Positions 1-7,950 of a stretch of DNA of 64,000 bases are shown here, in pieces (the stretch's first letter is position 1; each line of letters opens with the position of its first letter). Made by a program: the position numbers and the translations under genes. The notes below the pieces were generated by a model. That model searched no databases and was not told the origin of the DNA. It worked only from the letters and a program-made list of their open reading frames with translations. The stretch is from OMG group bacterium (GTDB lineage Bacteria > Pseudomonadota > Gammaproteobacteria > Pseudomonadales > Azotimanducaceae), in NCBI GenBank assembly GCA_012267385.1, contig JAAXGW010000007.1, forward strand, positions 210,763-274,762, written 5' to 3'.

Positions 1-804
1 TCGCCCAAAACAGTCTCAGTCGGCGACCTGTTCGCCGGCGCGCTACTCCCGGGAATGATCCTGGTGTTGCTATATGCCGGATACGTAGTACTGAAGTCGT
101 TTATATACCCAAATCAAGCACCCAAAAGCACAACCACGTCTGCTCCACTAGACGTTAGATCGTTACTTAGTTTAGTGCCCCCAATCCTGTTGATCATCGC
201 AGTCCTGGGATCAATACTGTTGGGACTTGCAACTCCAACTGAAGCTTCAGGAGTAGGCGCGGTTGGTGCTCTGATTCTCGCCTTCGCTTACCAGACCGTG
301 AACGTGAAAGTCTTACAAGAGATAGCACTCTCGACGCTCAAAACCACTTCGATGGTGTTCTTCATTCTCATCGGTGCATCGTTCTTCGCACTAGTTTTTC
401 GCGGTTATGGTGGGGACGAGTTAATCACACAGTTCTTTAACAATCTTCCAGGTGGCGCGTTAACCGCAATGCTAATTGTGATGGTAACAATATTTTTACT
501 AGGTTTCGTACTGGACTTTATCGAGATAACCTATGTCGTAATCCCAATAGTCGGTCCTGCACTATTGGCGACGGGGATTGATCCGGTTTGGTTAGGCGTA
601 ATGATTGCCGTGAACCTACAAACTTCGTTTTTGACGCCGCCATTTGGATTCGCGTTGTTCTATCTACGCGGGGTCGCGCCAACCAGCATTCAAACGGTTG
701 ACATTTACCGTGGCGTGATCCCCTTTGTCGCGCTGCAACTCCTAGTGCTACTGTTGCTTGCGTTCGTACCTCAGCTCGCTACTTGGTTGCCTAGCTTGCG
801 CTAA
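1..804 (+). CDS. TRAP transporter large permease (DctM family), 5' partial
   Basis: This is the C-terminal part of the large membrane subunit of a tripartite ATP-independent periplasmic (TRAP) transporter, which drives Na+-coupled uptake of organic acids through the inner membrane. The reading frame is open from base 1, and the residues before the first in-frame ATG at 55 (a GDLFAGALLPG stretch) fit the DctM family, so the gene begins outside the window. The visible part has several hydrophobic segments and the conserved TPTEASGVGAVGA motif around residue 62 of the 249 residues that follow position 55. The nearby substrate-binding protein gene (847-2010) is on the opposite strand and convergent, so the two are not in one operon here, although they may belong to the same system. 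The substrate cannot be told from the sequence. Confidence 0.9.
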   Translation, partial: SPKTVSVGDLFAGALLPGMILVLLYAGYVVLKSFIYPNQAPKSTTTSAPLDVRSLLSLVPPILLIIAVLGSILLGLATPTEASGVGAVGALILAFAYQTVNVKVLQEIALSTLKTTSMVFFILIGASFFALVFRGYGGDELITQFFNNLPGGALTAMLIVMVTIFLLGFVLDFIEITYVVIPIVGPALLATGIDPVWLGVMIAVNLQTSFLTPPFGFALFYLRGVAPTSIQTVDIYRGVIPFVALQLLVLLLLAFVPQLATWLPSLR

Positions 805-846
805 AGTGCCACTAGGAAAAATGCGGAATGTATCAATGCAATCACG

Positions 847-2010
847 TTATAAGTCCCGCGCGTGAAAGTACGCCTCTTCAGCAATTGCGGTCCATTGACT
901 GACTTCGGTCTGAAACTCACGATAGGAAGTAACTATCCGTTTTGCTAAGGGATCTTTATTAGCTAGTTCATCCAACACTTCCTCGGAGATTTCCTTCAAC
1001 TTAAGTAACACTTCATCCGGTAAGCGTCGCAATTCAACATTGTGTTCTTCCACCAAGGTCTTTAGCGCTGCGTTGTTGCGAGCAATAAACTCATCAAGCA
1101 TATCTTGATTGATCGCTCGCGATGCTACTTCAACGATCTTCTGTAAGTCCGTCGGTAATTCTTCGAATGCTTGCTCATTGACAATAAGCTCAATCGTCGC
1201 ACCTGGTTCGTGCCAACCGGGATAGTAGTAGTATTTAGCAATGTCATGAAGTCCTAATGCTAAATCGTTATATGGACCTACCCATTCGGTAGCATCAATG
1301 GTGCCACTCTGTAAGGCGGTATAGATTTCGGATGCTGGCATGGTTGTTGGAGCCGCACCGGCCCGTTGCATAACTTCGCCCGCCAAGCCAGGTATACGCA
1401 TAACGAGACCCTTGAGATCGTGTAGCGTATTGATTTCGACATTGAACCAACCACCCATCTGTACGCCCGAGTTGCCACAAGCCATTGGGATCACGTCAAA
1501 TGGTTCATACAGTTCACGCCACAACTCCAACCCGCCACCATAAGCAATCCAAGCATTCATTTCCTGCGCTGTCATCCCGAAAGGAACCGTCGTGAATAGC
1601 ACGGCTGCTGGTGCTTTACCCACCCAATAGTATGCCGCGCCGTGACCCATTTGCGCTGAGCCGTTTGATACGGCATCAAACACTTCGTCCGCGGGAACAT
1701 ACTCGTTTGCTCCGTAGACCTTAATCATCAATCGGCCATTGGACATGGTATCTACCAATTCCGCGAATCGCTCAGGTGCGACTCCTATCGCAGGAAGATT
1801 TTTAGGCCAAGATGTAACCATCTTCCACTCAAAATGTTCCTCAAGTGCAGTAGAAGAAGGGTTTTCGTCAGTTGAAGTAGTTTCTGATGTCTTACCATCA
1901 AGCATGTAACCGATAGCCACCCCAATTATACAAAAAAACACCGAAAGTAATATCGCGAACACAGCGGCGTGTGTGGTACGCATCGAATTCTTGTTTGTGT
2001 CTGTGTTCAC
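847..2010 (-). CDS. TRAP transporter substrate-binding protein (DctP/TakP type)
   Basis: This is a periplasmic solute-binding protein of a TRAP transporter, 387 aa. Residues 15-36 form one hydrophobic segment that acts as a signal peptide or anchor. It is followed by a low-complexity Ser/Thr/Glu linker and then the mature domain, which opens with FEWKMVTSWPKNLPAIG. That opening is typical of the TakP-like branch, which binds 2-oxo acids and related organic acids. The start is GTG at 2010, supported by an AGGAGG Shine-Dalgarno 8 bases upstream. The gene converges on the TRAP permease that ends at 804, with only 42 bases between. The family assignment is firm. The ligand is inferred only from general resemblance. 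Confidence 0.88.
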   Translation of the reverse strand: MNTDTNKNSMRTTHAAVFAILLSVFFCIIGVAIGYMLDGKTSETTSTDENPSSTALEEHFEWKMVTSWPKNLPAIGVAPERFAELVDTMSNGRLMIKVYGANEYVPADEVFDAVSNGSAQMGHGAAYYWVGKAPAAVLFTTVPFGMTAQEMNAWIAYGGGLELWRELYEPFDVIPMACGNSGVQMGGWFNVEINTLHDLKGLVMRIPGLAGEVMQRAGAAPTTMPASEIYTALQSGTIDATEWVGPYNDLALGLHDIAKYYYYPGWHEPGATIELIVNEQAFEELPTDLQKIVEVASRAINQDMLDEFIARNNAALKTLVEEHNVELRRLPDEVLLKLKEISEEVLDELANKDPLAKRIVTSYREFQTEVSQWTAIAEEAYFHARDL

Positions 2011-2109
2011 CGTAATTACCTCCTATGATGTGTAAGTAACCGCAAGTCGTCTACCAATACGACTTTAAAGGGTAGCGCGTTGTTGATAACGAGATGGGAA
2101 GGAGCAGAG

Positions 2110-4338
2110 TTACTCTTGGACCAAAAATGGCGAACTTGCGAGAAACCATTTACGTGATCCGTCGCTAAATTCAATCTCCACTTGCTTGGAATCAGACTCT
2201 CCACGGGTATTCATCACCCTTCCTGGACCGAGTTTCTTGTGTGTGATTCGAGAATTACCGTAATACTGTGCAGTGTTGTTCAAATAAATCGGGGAGCGAA
2301 CGTACAAGTCATCGCACGTTAATGGTCGTTCCTTTTCATAGGGATTGTCGCCTACCCAGGATAGATATTGCGAGGGTATCTCACGGAGATACCGCGACGG
2401 CGTGCGTTTGGTCTCGCGTTGTTGGAAACTCGTCGCACGCGTGTCTGCGAAGGTGACGTACAGTCGTTGCATCGCGCGTGTGATACCTACATAGGCTAAT
2501 CTTCGTTCCTCTTCCTCGCGATCGGGATCGTTTTTCACCAAGTAATGCGGGAATAAGTCTTCCTCCAGCCCGGTTACGAAAACAACTGGAAATTCCAACC
2601 CTTTAGCGGAATGCAACGTCATTAGATTGATCGCGTCGTTATCGTCGTTTCGATGGTCACCGGCATCAAGCGTAGCGCGATCTAAGAAATCTCGCAAGAC
2701 GGAGTCCGAATCGACTTCCTCTTGATCGATGTCGACATCGAAGGCGGCAAATTGCGCACACGCTATGAGGAGTTCATCCAAGTTTTCCGTTCGCATTCGC
2801 GCGAGTTCACCACTTTCGGATTCATGGAACTTATAAAGACCAGATGATCGAACAGCGACATTCGCAACGTCGGCTAATGATTTACCCTGACTTTGCTTGG
2901 TGAGTTTTTCAATCAATGCGATGAATGTCCTTACCGCTCGGTCGGCCCGGGTAGGCAAGAGATTGTTCTCAAGTGTATGTTTTGCCGCGTCCCAGTTGGA
3001 GATGTTGTTCTGAGTGGCCGTTGTGCGAATCGTCTCTAAGGTTCGAGACCCAATACCTCGAGACGGTACATTAACCACACGCTCAAATGCCGCGTTTGCA
3101 TGCGGATTTTGAATTAATCGCATGTAGGCGAGTGCATTACGCACCTCCAAACGATCGTAAAACCGAGTACCGCCATGAATGATGAACGGCATAGCTCGCT
3201 GATTAAATATCTGTTCGATTATTCGCGACTGAGAGTTGTTGCGGTACAACACTGCGACTTGGTTTGGTGAGAAACCTTTGGTCTCAAGGAGATGTTCACA
3301 CGTTTGCGCAACGAAGTCGGCTTCATCAAACCCGTTCGCAGCTTTGAAACCCGTAATCTTTTCCCCTTCGTCTGCTTGTGTCCACAACGTCTTTCCAAGT
3401 CGGGAAGGATTGTTCTTTATCACGGCGTTAGCTGCATTCAAGATAACTTGAGTGGAACGATAGTTTTGTTCCAATTTGATAGTCTGTACGTTTGGGTACT
3501 CGCTCGCAAATCTCCGGATGTTCGTGATCTGCGCACCTCGCCATCCGTAAATAGACTGGTCATCATCGCCCACGACCATAACCCTATTCTGGGTACCAGC
3601 GACCATCGTTAGCCAGGCGTACTGAATGAGATTAGTGTCTTGAAACTCATCGATCAAGATATGCCGAAATCGGGAGCGATATTGCTCCAAAATATCCTTG
3701 TGATTGAGCCATAACTCATGCGAACGCAACAGGAGGTCGCCGAAGTCTACGAGTCCGTGTTTTTCACAAATTTCTTGGTATTTGATGTATATTTGATACG
3801 GCGTTCGCTTACGAGCGTGAATCGTGTTTTCTAGATCCTGCGGACGCAACCCGTCGTCTTTCCAGCGATTGATGTACTGAGCCATCTCACGAGCATCGTT
3901 GGTGTGTTCCGTGAGTTCCATCTGGCGTATGATTCTTCTGACCATACGAATCTGATCATCAGCGTCGAGAATTTCAAAGTTCTCTGGTAGTCCAGCTTCA
4001 CGGTGATGCTGCCGCAATAGTCGATATGCCATGGAATGGAAGGTCCCAATCCACATCGACTTCACGGAGACATTGAGCAATTTCGCGGTACGTCGCTTCA
4101 TTTCACCCGCTGCTTTGTTGGTGAATGTCATCGCAAGTATTTCGTGCGGGTTTACGTGGTAGTGATCAATCAGCCACGCCAATCGGTGTACGAGTACTCG
4201 GGTCTTTCCGGAGCCAGCACCCGCAAGCACCAGCAAATTAGAAATCGGTGCCGTGACCGCTTTTAGTTGTTCTTGGTTTAAGTCGCAAAGGATTGGGTTT
4301 TCAGCGGCTGCTGAATAGCTGGATAACGGGATTGTCAA
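2110..4338 (-). CDS. uvrD: UvrD/Rep-family DNA helicase II
   Basis: This is a 742-aa superfamily 1A 3'-5' DNA helicase acting in nucleotide excision repair, mismatch repair and removal of recombination intermediates. Visible motifs are the Q-motif region LNQEQLKAV (about residue 20), Walker A AGAGSGKT (39-46), motif Ia with TFTNKAA, Walker B with DEFQDTN, motif III with GDDDQSIYGWRG, and C-terminal motifs LHSAKGLEFPVVFVTGLEEDLFPH and YVGITRAM. The last 45 residues (GPGRVMNTRGE...EIEFSDGSRKWF) match the Tudor-like tail of UvrD. The length is close to the 720 aa of E. coli UvrD. The start is TTG at 4338, since no ATG precedes the first motif. It could be named PcrA or Rep-like, but the C-terminal tail favours UvrD. 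Confidence 0.9.
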   Translation of the reverse strand: MTIPLSSYSAAAENPILCDLNQEQLKAVTAPISNLLVLAGAGSGKTRVLVHRLAWLIDHYHVNPHEILAMTFTNKAAGEMKRRTAKLLNVSVKSMWIGTFHSMAYRLLRQHHREAGLPENFEILDADDQIRMVRRIIRQMELTEHTNDAREMAQYINRWKDDGLRPQDLENTIHARKRTPYQIYIKYQEICEKHGLVDFGDLLLRSHELWLNHKDILEQYRSRFRHILIDEFQDTNLIQYAWLTMVAGTQNRVMVVGDDDQSIYGWRGAQITNIRRFASEYPNVQTIKLEQNYRSTQVILNAANAVIKNNPSRLGKTLWTQADEGEKITGFKAANGFDEADFVAQTCEHLLETKGFSPNQVAVLYRNNSQSRIIEQIFNQRAMPFIIHGGTRFYDRLEVRNALAYMRLIQNPHANAAFERVVNVPSRGIGSRTLETIRTTATQNNISNWDAAKHTLENNLLPTRADRAVRTFIALIEKLTKQSQGKSLADVANVAVRSSGLYKFHESESGELARMRTENLDELLIACAQFAAFDVDIDQEEVDSDSVLRDFLDRATLDAGDHRNDDNDAINLMTLHSAKGLEFPVVFVTGLEEDLFPHYLVKNDPDREEEERRLAYVGITRAMQRLYVTFADTRATSFQQRETKRTPSRYLREIPSQYLSWVGDNPYEKERPLTCDDLYVRSPIYLNNTAQYYGNSRITHKKLGPGRVMNTRGESDSKQVEIEFSDGSRKWFLASSPFLVQE

Positions 4339-4499
4339 TGCGACTTTTCGATAGTAGAAGGGAAAGTGGGAGTTTAAAAAAATTATACACGCTAACCTCG
4401 CTGTGAATTCATTCCTTTCTTAAACCAAACCAATGCGAATCTCTCGTGAAGTTTTGCAAAATACTGTTAAAATAAACATACTATTATCACTATTAAACA

Positions 4500-5420
4500 A
4501 TGTTCGCTTTCGACCCAGAATCTCACACCGATTTACTGCCTTTCAGGGAGTGCTTAAAAAATTGGTGGGACAATAGACCGTCCGATGTGATAGGGTTGGC
4601 ACTGTATGGGTCGCGCGCGAAGAACTGTGCAGAACAATACAGTGATTGGGACATTGTCATTTTCACTAGTTCCGAAAATCCGGATGAGGACGCAATTTGT
4701 CGCGACCTGCCACGAGTTTATGACAGAGCTCCAATCCATGCTCTCTGCGAATCAATAGACACTGTGAAGTCGGAAGCCGAGTACGGGGGTAGCGTTATGT
4801 CTGCCATTGCAGAACAAGGTGTATCTCTGTTCGGCATGACCGTACCGTTCCAGGAGGATACCATTAAACACCCAAGTTACTCTTTGGCGGAAACACTATT
4901 TTCTTCCACACTGGAAGCGTTAAAGGGTTTCCTGTCCGAAGCAAACATTCGATTCCTGAAGAAAAAGTCTCGCGACAAAGACGCGACTACTCACTCTACA
5001 CACGCAGCAGAGTATCTTGTCAAAGCGTTCATGTGCGTCCGGGGAATCAACTATTTCTACGTTCACGATGTGAAAGCGCTTTGTGCTCAAATTGAAGAGG
5101 AGATCCCCGACGATCCATTACTCAAACAATTTCAAGAATTGGACGGCTTTACCGCCAAAGGACATACCGGGCCATACCGACTACTTCACCTTCCATCTAA
5201 ATCGTTGGAAAAGACGACCGAGAGAATCTACAGAGTTTTAGCGCTACTCCCACGACTAGCGATTGAAATCTTTGCTGGGCGCGATGCGCCAATGGACACT
5301 AAGAACACGATATCTGATAAGTTATTGGTTCTACAAAAAAGTACTAGTGAATTAGAGGATACTCAATTGCAGAAACGATTTCAAAGCACTCTTAGTGAAA
5401 TAACTGAGTTCTTCGAATAA
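4500..5420 (+). CDS. MNT-HEPN fusion protein, array copy 1
   Basis: This 306-aa protein fuses a minimal nucleotidyltransferase (residues about 1-125) to a HEPN domain (about 130-290). The MNT part has GS at residues 37-38 and DWD at 49-51, giving the GSx10DxD signature of MntA-type antitoxins. A strand pattern (VMSAIAEQGVSLFG) closes the domain. The HEPN half shows the helical core AAEYLVKAFMCVRGIN followed by HDVKAL, as in the PF05168-type HEPN family. An RX6H string occurs at about residues 158-165 but is absent from the sister copies, so it may not be catalytic. It is the first of three tandem copies (next start 5443, after a 22-base spacer). The predicted role is a single-chain toxin-antitoxin or defence protein. 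That is inference; no function for this exact fusion is known to me. Confidence 0.75.
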   Translation: MFAFDPESHTDLLPFRECLKNWWDNRPSDVIGLALYGSRAKNCAEQYSDWDIVIFTSSENPDEDAICRDLPRVYDRAPIHALCESIDTVKSEAEYGGSVMSAIAEQGVSLFGMTVPFQEDTIKHPSYSLAETLFSSTLEALKGFLSEANIRFLKKKSRDKDATTHSTHAAEYLVKAFMCVRGINYFYVHDVKALCAQIEEEIPDDPLLKQFQELDGFTAKGHTGPYRLLHLPSKSLEKTTERIYRVLALLPRLAIEIFAGRDAPMDTKNTISDKLLVLQKSTSELEDTQLQKRFQSTLSEITEFFE

Positions 5421-5442
5421 GTGCGCAAATATTTGTGGTCCT

Positions 5443-6362
5443 ATGCAAGCATTTGACTCAACTCGACACAACCACCTGTTACCGATTCGGTCTTTACTCC
5501 AGAGTTGGTGGGACAACAGACCATCCGATGTTATCGGGTTGGCACTTTATGGCTCGCGCGCGAAGTACTGTGCAGAACAATACAGTGATTGGGACATTGT
5601 CATTTTCACTAGCTCCGAAAAGCCGGATGAGGACGCAATTTGTCGGGATCTACCTCGAGACTATGCCGATGCTCCAATCCATGCGCTTTGTGAGTCCATA
5701 GAGTATGTGAAGTCTGAAGCTAAATATGGAGGCAATCTCATGTCCGCGATTGTTGAGCAGGCGTTTCACTGTTTGGCGCGACTGTACCTTTTGAGGAGGA
5801 TACTATTAAACACCCCAGTTTTCCGCATGCGCAATCACTATTTGGTTCAGCTATGGACGCACTATTACTTTTTCTTGTTGAAGCTAATGTTCGTTTTCGA
5901 GAGAAAAAGTCTTTCGACAACACGGCTACTACTTGTTCGGCGAATGCAGCAGAATACGTAGTGAAATCGTTCATGAGTGCCCGAGGAATCAACTTTCTCC
6001 ACGCACACAACGAAAAAGAGCTCTGTAAGCAATTTGCAGCAGAATTTCCAAACGACCCGCTGGTTAGCAAGCTTCGCAAGTTAGATGGTTTCACTACAAA
6101 AGGACACAAAGGACCGTATCGTTCACTGGTCATCCCAATGGAGTCACTCAAAAGAACGACCGAAAGAGTACTACGCGTCCTTGACCTCCTACCGATGCTT
6201 GCTTCTGAAATATTCTCAGAACCTGAAACTTCAAAGGAAATGCATGCCATCATAAATGGTAAATTGTCTGCAGAACAAGACAGTACGAAGAACTTAATGG
6301 ATCCGAATCTCAAACAACGGTTTCAGAAATCATTGGACACAGTTCGATCCCATTTCAACTAA
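5443..6362 (+). pseudogene. MNT-HEPN fusion protein, array copy 2, frameshifted
   Basis: This is the second tandem copy of the MNT-HEPN gene. It begins ATGCAAGCATTTGAC and keeps GSx10DxD (GSRAKYCAEQYSDWD). At about 5760 the sequence reads GAGCAGGCGTTT where the sister copies need a glycine codon (EQG). Restoring one G gives a continuous 306-codon frame that continues as GVSLFGATVPFEEDTIKHPS and ends at 6362. A single-base deletion therefore separates the MNT half (frame ending at 5961) from the HEPN half (open from before 5853). The site is not a long homopolymer, so phase variation is unlikely. As it stands, the gene would give an MNT domain with a scrambled 67-residue tail. A sequencing error is possible and should be excluded. 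Confidence 0.8.
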
Positions 6363-6382
6363 ATCAACGTTCTTACGATCCT

Positions 6383-7303
6383 ATGCAAGCCTTTGATTCA
6401 ATACACCATAGCCATCTCGCACCAATCCATACATTACTCAAGAATTGGTGGGACAGCAGACCGTCAGGCGTTGTTGGGCTCACTCTCTACGGGTCGCGGG
6501 CAAAGAACTGTGCCGAACACCACAGTGATTGGGATATTGCAATTCTTACCCAAACGGAAAATTTTGACCCACAAGTGATTTGTCGTGAGCTTCCTCGTGA
6601 CTGTGAGAACGCCCCCATTCATGCGCTCTGTGAATCAATTGACCGGGTGCGTGTGGAAGCAGAGTATGGAGGGAATGTTATGTCGGCAATCGTTCATCAG
6701 GGCATCGCACTGTTCGGAAATCCAATCCCCACGACGGAGGACTTCAATCTGAAACCTAGCTACATTGCTGCGGCAACGTCAGCCGTTGCAACTCTAGAAG
6801 CACTAGCTGCGTTCTTACTCGGAGCTAATGTACGTTATTCAAAACGAAAAACTCACAACAATCATGTTACAGCGTACTCAGCGAATGCGGCCGAACATCT
6901 AGTCAAGGGATTCCTAAGCATACGTGGAGTCAACTATCGATTCATACACGATGTAGCGGGCTTATGCGACCAACTCGAACAAGAGCGGCCAAAAGACTTA
7001 ATCGTAAAAGAATTACGAAAATTGGATGGATTTACGACCCAAGCTCACAAAGGTTCGTATCAATCGATTCGCCGGCCCTTAGAAGCTCTGACCAAAACTA
7101 CAGAAAGAGTGTGTAGAGTGCTCTCACTTCTCCCAGTTTTGGTAGCAGAGTGTTTCGAAGATGGTGAGCTTGACGAAGATATTCGCGCAGAAATCTTGGA
7201 TGTTCTAGTCATACTCAAAGAAAACACTAGTGAGCTACAAGATCCTTCGTTGAAGCAAGAGTTTCAACGATCGTTAGAGAAAATGGATTCAAGTCTCGAG
7301 TAA
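6383..7303 (+). CDS. MNT-HEPN fusion protein, array copy 3
   Basis: This is the third tandem copy, 306 aa, intact. The MNT signature is GSRAKNCAEHHSDWD and the acidic pair is followed by IAILTQTENFD. The HEPN half contains AAEHLVKGFLSIRGVNYRFIHDVAGL. It is more diverged from copies 1 and 2 than their MNT halves are from each other. The start is ATG at 6383, and the block around the start (CCTATGCAAGC plus TTTGA) recurs at each copy. The spacer from copy 2 is 20 bases, so the genes could be co-transcribed. No RX4-6H motif is seen in its HEPN domain. Functional predictions are as for copy 1 and remain inference. Confidence 0.75.
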   Translation: MQAFDSIHHSHLAPIHTLLKNWWDSRPSGVVGLTLYGSRAKNCAEHHSDWDIAILTQTENFDPQVICRELPRDCENAPIHALCESIDRVRVEAEYGGNVMSAIVHQGIALFGNPIPTTEDFNLKPSYIAAATSAVATLEALAAFLLGANVRYSKRKTHNNHVTAYSANAAEHLVKGFLSIRGVNYRFIHDVAGLCDQLEQERPKDLIVKELRKLDGFTTQAHKGSYQSIRRPLEALTKTTERVCRVLSLLPVLVAECFEDGELDEDIRAEILDVLVILKENTSELQDPSLKQEFQRSLEKMDSSLE

Positions 7304-7323
7304 ACTGAATTCGTAGCGAACCT

Positions 7324-7380
7324 ATGGAACTGTTTGACTCAACTCAACACGACTAACTGATTCCCATTCATACGATGCGC
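7324..7380 (+). pseudogene. Remnant of a fourth MNT-HEPN copy (first ~19 codons)
   Basis: Twenty bases after copy 3, a CCTATG start block recurs. The next 19 codons read MELFDSTQHD, stop, LIPIHTMR. This aligns with the N-termini of copy 2 (MQAFDSTRHNHLLPIRSLL) and copy 3 (MQAFDSIHHSHLAPIHTLL). An in-frame TAA replaces a His codon, and similarity ends at about 7380. The spacing (941 bases from the start of copy 3) keeps the array period, so this is best read as the stub of a degraded fourth unit. Confidence 0.65.
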
Positions 7381-7439
7381 TTAGCACGCGCCACAATCAC
7401 CAATTCTTACAATCACTTCAAAGACACCTCGGAGAATCC

Positions 7440-7727
7440 GTGGCAGAAACTAGACGCGAAAATATCAGCTTGATCGAGCAACTCATCGCTGACTCAAACT
7501 TGACGCTTGTACGTAGAGCAATTGGTGCGCAAATCCTCGCGAGCATCGGTTTGATTCTTCTACTAGAGACCGGTTTTTCGCTGGCTTGGACGTGGTGTGG
7601 ATTGATATGTGGAATTTTGTTCGTATGCTTTGTACTGCAAGTGATTTACTACCACCACAGAAAGAAATCTATCTTGGCGAAAGCGCAAGACTGGCAAACA
7701 TATTCCAATACTACCACCGCAGACTAG
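7440..7727 (+). CDS. Small two-helix membrane protein, unknown function
   Basis: This is a 95-aa protein not recognised as a known family. Residues about 27-45 and 49-67 are hydrophobic and should form a membrane hairpin. The N-terminus is polar and charged, and the C-terminus is basic, then polar (HHRKKSILAKAQDW). The start is GTG at 7440 with GGAG five bases upstream. It lies just downstream of the MNT-HEPN array and the remnant copy, on the same strand, so it might be the last gene of that cluster. Nothing links it to a specific activity. Confidence 0.55.
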   Translation: MAETRRENISLIEQLIADSNLTLVRRAIGAQILASIGLILLLETGFSLAWTWCGLICGILFVCFVLQVIYYHHRKKSILAKAQDWQTYSNTTTAD

Positions 7728-7950
7728 TCTGCTTGTTCCTCATTCAATTAGCTTGAATTAGGGACCACATCCCACTGATTTCCTAGGAAGTACGTTTTAA
7801 AGATGTGCTACGCAATTTTGCGTCGCGATTCGATTCCGCTATACGGAATACGCGAGTATGTCTCTATGTAGTCAATCAGGGGCCAAAAGTGAGCTTCAAT
7901 GCCGGGCCCTAGCCACACATTTTCAAATCACACGCGCTTCTTTATCAGGG

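Noticed and set aside
5738..6313. Long minus-strand open frame (191 codons) opposite array copy 2
   Set aside because: It lies fully antisense to the MNT-HEPN copy, has no family pattern, and the plus strand has clear homology to the sister copies.
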